Positions 59,900 through 64,000 of a stretch of DNA of 64,000 nucleotides are shown here, piece after piece. The notes under the pieces are model-generated. The model worked only from the letters and a program-made list of their open reading frames with translations. It was not told the DNA's origin and made no database searches. Origin of the DNA: DATLLJ01 sp965229885 (GTDB taxonomy: Bacteria > Acidobacteriota > Vicinamibacteria > Vicinamibacterales > CAVVIG01); NCBI GenBank assembly GCA_965229885.1, contig CBDDJX010000003.1, positions 682,001 through 746,000 of the forward strand, given 5' to 3'. Positions within the stretch are counted from its first letter, which is position 1, and each line of letters opens with the position of its first letter. A program made the position numbers and the translations under genes.

Positions 59900-60412
59900 T
59901 CACTCCCCGTGGATCAGCTTCGTGAGCACCGGCACGAGGCCGAGCATCCGCGCGTATACGCAGAGCTGACCACGGTGGTACTCCTCGTGCGCCACGCCGT
60001 GGCTCATCCACGACAGGCGCGAGGCCGGCTCGCCGTTGAACTGCGTGATCGGCTTCAGTATGAGCACCGCGCCGGCTTTTCGTATCTTCGCGCTGCCGTC
60101 CTCTAGGCTGGTACGCATGAGCGCGATCAGGGAGGCCTTGTCCTGCCCCAGATCGAGGCCGCCGGCGTACTCCTTCAGGAACTCCGGATACGCCTGACGC
60201 ATGAAGTCGCCGTCAGCGCGGCTCAGCTCGCCGGCCATCACCGTGCTCGCTTCGACGATGTGACGCGCGAGTTCGGCCACGGTCCGCACGCCGGCCGCGG
60301 GGCTGAAACCGAAAGACTCGGCAGGGATGTTCTCAAGTTCAGCGATCACGCCGTTGCGGGCGAACTCCCAGCCGTCGAGGGCTTCTTCGAGGAGCGATTT
60401 AGCCATCGCCAT
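59900..60412 (-). CDS. DinB-family protein
   Basis: 170 residues of the four-helix DinB/YfiT fold. Metal-ligand histidines are visible in LARHIVEAS and HGVAHEEYHRG. Such proteins act as metal-dependent thiol transferases or have unknown roles. No neighbour indicates a pathway. Confidence 0.82.
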   Translation of the reverse strand: MAMAKSLLEEALDGWEFARNGVIAELENIPAESFGFSPAAGVRTVAELARHIVEASTVMAGELSRADGDFMRQAYPEFLKEYAGGLDLGQDKASLIALMRTSLEDGSAKIRKAGAVLILKPITQFNGEPASRLSWMSHGVAHEEYHRGQLCVYARMLGLVPVLTKLIHGE

Positions 60413-60537
60413 AGCCTATCAGCAAGCGACGACGCCCGCGCTGCAGTGGGTGCTTGCGCCGGCCGCTGTTGATCGGTGAGCTTCACCCCCGAGATCGTGG
60501 AGGAAACGACGGGTCTCGCCCCCGGTACGCTTGGCCA

Positions 60538-61639
60538 ATGAACGCGATCGACGGGATGGCGTGCCTCACGCCCGGGTGCGACAGCGGCGGAAAACCGGGC
60601 CTCAACATCGTGGGCCACGGCTCGTTTGCGACGAAGTCGGGCCGACGGCGGCGGTACCGCTGCACCGTCTGCAGGGGAACGCTCAGCACGAACACGGGGA
60701 CCGCGTACAGCGGGCTTCGCTGCACGCGACGGGAGTTCGACCAGGTAGCCAGTCTGCGAGTCGAAGGCGTGGGCATTTCTGCGACGGCCCGAGTCACGGG
60801 CCATTCACGCACCACCATCGCGCGTTGGCTCGCGCGGGCCTCGATGGCCGCGAAGCACTTCAACTACCGGATGCTGCGCGATTTCGACCTCATTGAGCTG
60901 CAGGCTGATGAACTCTGCACGTTCATTGGGAACAAAAGCAAGGCCTGCTGGCTGTTTGTGACCATCGAGGTGTCTTCCCGTTTGTGGGCGAGCAGTCACG
61001 TCGGCCGCCGGTCCTCTCGAAACACGGCGGCGGTCCTCAACGACGTCATCCTCCGGGGACGCCTTACTGGATGCCCGCTGCTCGCGACCGATGGCTTCGC
61101 GTACTACTTCGCGGCGATCCGGCGCCTCATAGGTCCCGTCTACGTCTACGGTCAAGTGATCAAGACGCGTCGGAACGATCGTGTCGTCCGAGTCGAGCGG
61201 CGCGTAAAGGATCGGTACCGCGAAGCGGCTGACGGACGCGCTGCTGCAGTCGGAGGATTCCGAGCACCTGAACACGTCGTTCGTGGAGCGCCTCAACCTC
61301 ACCATTCGTCAAGGCTCAGCGTACCTGCGCCGTCGATCGCCGTGCCATGCCCGATGCGCAGAGCAGCTCCGCGGGCACGCGGAGCTCTTGCGTTGTCATT
61401 ACAACTTCGTACGGCCGCACCGGGCATTGAAGTTCGGGCGCGAGACCAGGACGCCGGCGATGCAGGCCGGTGTGGTCAGCACGCGACTGACCTGGAGCCA
61501 CATCTTCATGGCGCGCGGTCTCTCTCTACGCATTCTTGTGGCGATCGTGCGCATTCTCGTGATCGGCCACCTCAGAGAAACTGGCACAGCCCAGCTGCCG
61601 ACGTTCTTGTGGCCGCTCGACCAACGAACCGCGGCCTGA
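60538..61639 (+). pseudogene. Zinc-ribbon DDE transposase (IS1-like), frameshifted
   Basis: Starts MNAIDGMACLTPGCD with a zinc ribbon (CLTPGC ... YRCTVCRG), then helix-turn-helix (GISATARVTGHSRTTIARW) and a DDE domain (LQADELCTF, LLATDGFAYYF). At about 61208 one extra G shifts the frame; the rest (SFVERLNLTIRQG, HYNFVRPHRAL) continues in the other frame to 61639. Either inactive or an assembly error. Confidence 0.72.
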
Positions 61640-61701
61640 TCAACAGCGAATGGCGCAAACACCCAGAATACGGTGTTACCTATCTCTCAGGAAGGACATA
61701 G

Positions 61702-62053
61702 GAAATTTCACGATTCTCGCATCGGCCAGATCCTCGGTGCGACCCACTAGGGTTTCCGTAGGGTTTTCAAAGTCTGGTTTGCAAGGAATGCTCGTCATCC
61801 TCGTCCTGGCTGGTGCGAACGCGGTGCCCGCCCCGCCTGCCGCTCCGGCGCGGTGTCCAGGCGGCGATCGCCTTCGGTGCCAACCACACCGTCACATCGC
61901 CGCATGACCTGCGCGACGAGCGGTCGTGATGCGGCGAGGATAGGACACTTGGACGAGATGCACACAGGCGTCGATCATGTGGCCGGTGCAGATCATGCCC
62001 GAAGGTAATTGCGGCATCTGTCGAAAGTGGATCAACAATGTCCACAGTTACCC
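61702..62053. other. 352-base stretch without a supported gene
   Basis: No credible coding frame, RNA or repeat seen. Confidence 0.4.
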
Positions 62054-62824
62054 ATGCGCATGTTGTTCATCCTCGTCGGTGTGTCGATGCTCGTCCCCGT
62101 GCTGCAGTCGCAGGACGGCCTGGACCTGTCAGAACAAGACGTTTTCTTCGCCGCCGTGCTCGAGAACCTGGCCGATAGCACTCGTGTACAGAACGAATAT
62201 GCATACAAGGAGCGCCGGACAGAGCTGCACACGAACCCCTTTGGTCGGCTTGGGACCGGTGGGAATCTACTCTACGAAGTGATTCCGCTGGCCGACGGCA
62301 ACGGCTACACCCGGCGCCTGCTCCAACGCGGCGGGGAGGTCGTCGAGGACGCAGAGGTTGAGCGGGAGAAGCGGCGTCCCCGGCAGGAGCCTCGCCGGCG
62401 CTCGTCAATGGAAGACGTGTGGTCGGTGCTCGACTTCAAGCTGGATCGGCGGGATACCTTCGACGACCGTCCCGCCGTCGTGGTGACGTTCGCACCGAGG
62501 CCGGGCGCAATGGCGACCACACGACAAGGACGGTTGGCGAGGGCGTTCAGCGGAGAGGTGTGGATCGACGAAGAGGCGAGAGAGGTCCGGCACGTCGAAG
62601 CGACTTCGGTCGAGACGATTTCGTACGGCTGGGGTGTGCTCGCGCGGCTAGGCAAGGGCACCGTGGCCACGCTCGAGCGGGAGCCGATCGGTGGCGGCAT
62701 CTGGATGCCGACATCGGTGCGACTGACGGGTAGCGGCCGCGCGATGTTCTGGCTCCGTCGGTTGACGATCAACTACGAGCTCGAGTGGCTCGAGTATCGC
62801 CGGCAGGCCGACATTCCCCAATAG
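62054..62824 (+). CDS. Hypothetical secreted protein
   Basis: About 256 residues. ATG at 62054 gives a signal peptide (MLFILVGVSMLVPVLQSQ). The rest is strand-rich with a basic central segment (EREKRRPRQEPRRRS) and SGEVWIDEEAREVRHVEA. No family recognised. The upstream ATG at 62009 is less likely. Confidence 0.6.
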   Translation: MRMLFILVGVSMLVPVLQSQDGLDLSEQDVFFAAVLENLADSTRVQNEYAYKERRTELHTNPFGRLGTGGNLLYEVIPLADGNGYTRRLLQRGGEVVEDAEVEREKRRPRQEPRRRSSMEDVWSVLDFKLDRRDTFDDRPAVVVTFAPRPGAMATTRQGRLARAFSGEVWIDEEAREVRHVEATSVETISYGWGVLARLGKGTVATLEREPIGGGIWMPTSVRLTGSGRAMFWLRRLTINYELEWLEYRRQADIPQ

Positions 62825-62860
62825 AGCAGCCGGGCAATATCGGCGCGCACTATCTCGCGC

Positions 62861-62924
62861 GGCACTGTCAAGTTGGCGAAAGCTCGGTCGCATCACCCCC
62901 AAGGGCACTGTCAAGTTGGCGAAA
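62861..62924 (+). repeat. Duplicated IS6 left end
   Basis: GGCACTGTCAAGTTGGCGAA occurs at 62861 and again at 62904, 43 bases apart. The second is the edge of IS6 copy C; the first may be the trace of an earlier end. Confidence 0.6.
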
Positions 62925-63666
62925 ACAGCGCGGTTCTCCCCCCTCGGCGCGGCGCGCCCGCGCTCCGTCAGCAGGCGCACGTCACCGCATTCCACGCGGA
63001 ACGAGCGCGTTCTCAGCACACGGTGGTGAGCAGCTCGGAGCAAGTGGCGCCCAACACGAAAGAGATTCTGTACGAGTCCGTGCACCGAGAGAAACCGTTG
63101 CGCATGCGCGGCAGACTTGAATCGGCGCATCTGTCGCTCGCGTTGCCGCGTGGGTTGATGCGAGACCTCCGCTCGATTGTTCTCGTACTGCCGCGTGCTG
63201 TGGATCACGGACGGCATCGCGGTGCGGTGCGCCGCCGAATAACTCCGGAGCTTGTCCGTGATCAGACGGCGAGGCTCCCGGCCGTGCCTTTTCAACAGCT
63301 TCCGGAAGAAACGGGCGGCCGCCCGCCGATCGCGTCGCGACTGGACCAGAATGTCAATCACGTCACCGTCCTGGTCCACGGCGCGCCACAGATACTGTCG
63401 CCGTCCCTGGATCGTCACAAAAAGCTCGTCCAGAAACCAAGTGTCGCCCATCCGGCCGCGCCGACGCTGCAGCCTCCGAGCGTAGTCGAGCCCGAACGTC
63501 TGACACCACTGCCGAATCGTTTCGTACGTCACCGTCACACCCCGCTGGGCCAGCAGGTCCTCGGCATCGCGGAAGCTGAGGCAGAAGCGATGATAGAGCC
63601 AGACGGCGTGACTGATGATGTCCGGCGGGAATCGGTATCCGTGGTAGCTGGGCGCGTGGCTCGAAG
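62904..63666 (-). mobile_element. IS6-family element, copy C, truncated by an IS3-family element
   Basis: Transposase sequence matches copies A and B from RFPPDIISHAVW to SFRVECGDVRLL, but the right end and native start codon are lost where an IS3-type end begins at 63667. The frame reads through on both sides (62648-63751), so no normal protein is expected. Confidence 0.8.
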
Positions 63667-64000
63667 TGAATCGTACCGGGTTCGTCGGAGGGCTCATTGC
63701 TTGAGAGGATGGAGCCCATGGCACGACCGAGGAAGTATTCAGCTGAGGCACGAGAGCGGGCCATTCGGATGGTCCGCGCGCATGGTCCCGAGCATCCGTC
63801 GCAGTGGGCCGCGATCACGGCGATCGCGAGCAAGTTCAGCTGCACCGGTGAGACGCTGCGGAATTGGGTGCGCCAGGCCGAACGCGATACGGGCCGGCGG
63901 GGTGGCCTGACGACCGACGAGCGCCAGCGCCTGAAGGAACGGGAACGCGACAATCGCGAATTGAAGACGCGCGAATGAGATCTTGCGGAAGGCCTCCGCA
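63667..64000 (+). mobile_element. IS3-family insertion sequence (partial)
   Basis: Begins TGAATCGTACCGGGTTCG, a typical IS3-type terminal repeat, and continues beyond the window. It contains OrfA and probably OrfB outside. Confidence 0.8.
63718..63978 (+). CDS. IS3-family transposase OrfA
   Basis: 86 residues from the ATG at 63718. HTH domain: ARPRKYSAEARERAIRMV and CTGETLRNWVRQAE; then a leucine-zipper-like helix (RLKERERDNRELK). The usual continuation (ANEILRKASA) is present in the next frame from about 63970, so a one-base change may have cut OrfA early. Confidence 0.85.
   Translation: MARPRKYSAEARERAIRMVRAHGPEHPSQWAAITAIASKFSCTGETLRNWVRQAERDTGRRGGLTTDERQRLKERERDNRELKTRE

Overview
The window is GC-rich bacterial chromosome. 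Its gene content suggests an acidobacterium, perhaps Vicinamibacteria-like: futalosine-type menaquinone genes (mqnD, mqnE), a TonB receptor with a carboxypeptidase-like N-terminal domain, DUF4159, a PilT-like ATPase with a long proline-rich linker, and a bacterial deoxyhypusine-synthase homologue. This placement is inference from recognisable families; no rRNA is present to confirm it.

Layout. 1-6634: a truncated sigma-54 activator, a membrane protein, a deoxyhypusine-synthase-like gene, a PIN-like gene overlapping a ROK kinase and nagA, the divergent queC/queD pair, and gph. 6629-10567: a metal island with a DtxR-type regulator coupled to a decayed outer-membrane gene, divergent from a multicopper oxidase, a ZIP transporter with an extra ectodomain, and a cupredoxin. 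10515-16424: ubiE/menG, a frameshifted PilT-like ATPase, a sulfatase-modifying-factor-type protein, a DNA glycosylase and a membrane methyltransferase. 16463-25326: a sulfur region with cysteine synthase, a JAMM protease, a MoaD/E1/rhodanese fusion, then iscR-iscS-iscU-iscA-hscB-hscA-fdx-iscX; the cysteine synthase and iscR promoters share a GAC-N7-GTC operator. 25378-28951: small genes, a decayed ABC exporter and mqnD. 29021-35055: a B12 uptake operon (btuB, btuD, btuC, btuF) led by a cobalamin riboswitch. 35251-44058: yjbQ, mqnE, nadA, superoxide dismutase, SRP RNA, dnaX-ybaB-recR, OsmC and a broken DUF4412 gene.

From tRNA-Asn at 44191 the window becomes accessory DNA. A 9.28 kb element lies between 17-bp repeats of the tRNA 3' end (44249-44265 and 53511-53527). 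It encodes an integrase (with an in-frame TGA), AlpA, a DnaB_N/RecA-type replication protein whose gene holds 11 copies of CTGTTCC/GGAACAG, a large terminase, major capsid protein, prohead protease and portal. It has no recognisable tail, lysis or small-terminase gene. It looks like a capsid-encoding phage satellite and is the most interesting object in the window. A second tyrosine recombinase next to the right repeat is cut by an IS6-family element, suggesting tandem integration at the same tRNA.

54359-64000 is an insertion-sequence-rich region: three near-identical IS6-family copies (one truncated by an IS3-family element), a frameshifted zinc-ribbon transposase, and scattered cargo (mechanosensitive-channel-like protein, secreted esterase, DinB protein, secreted hypothetical). 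Several single-base frameshifts and nonsense codons occur across the window; some may be assembly errors, and each is flagged.
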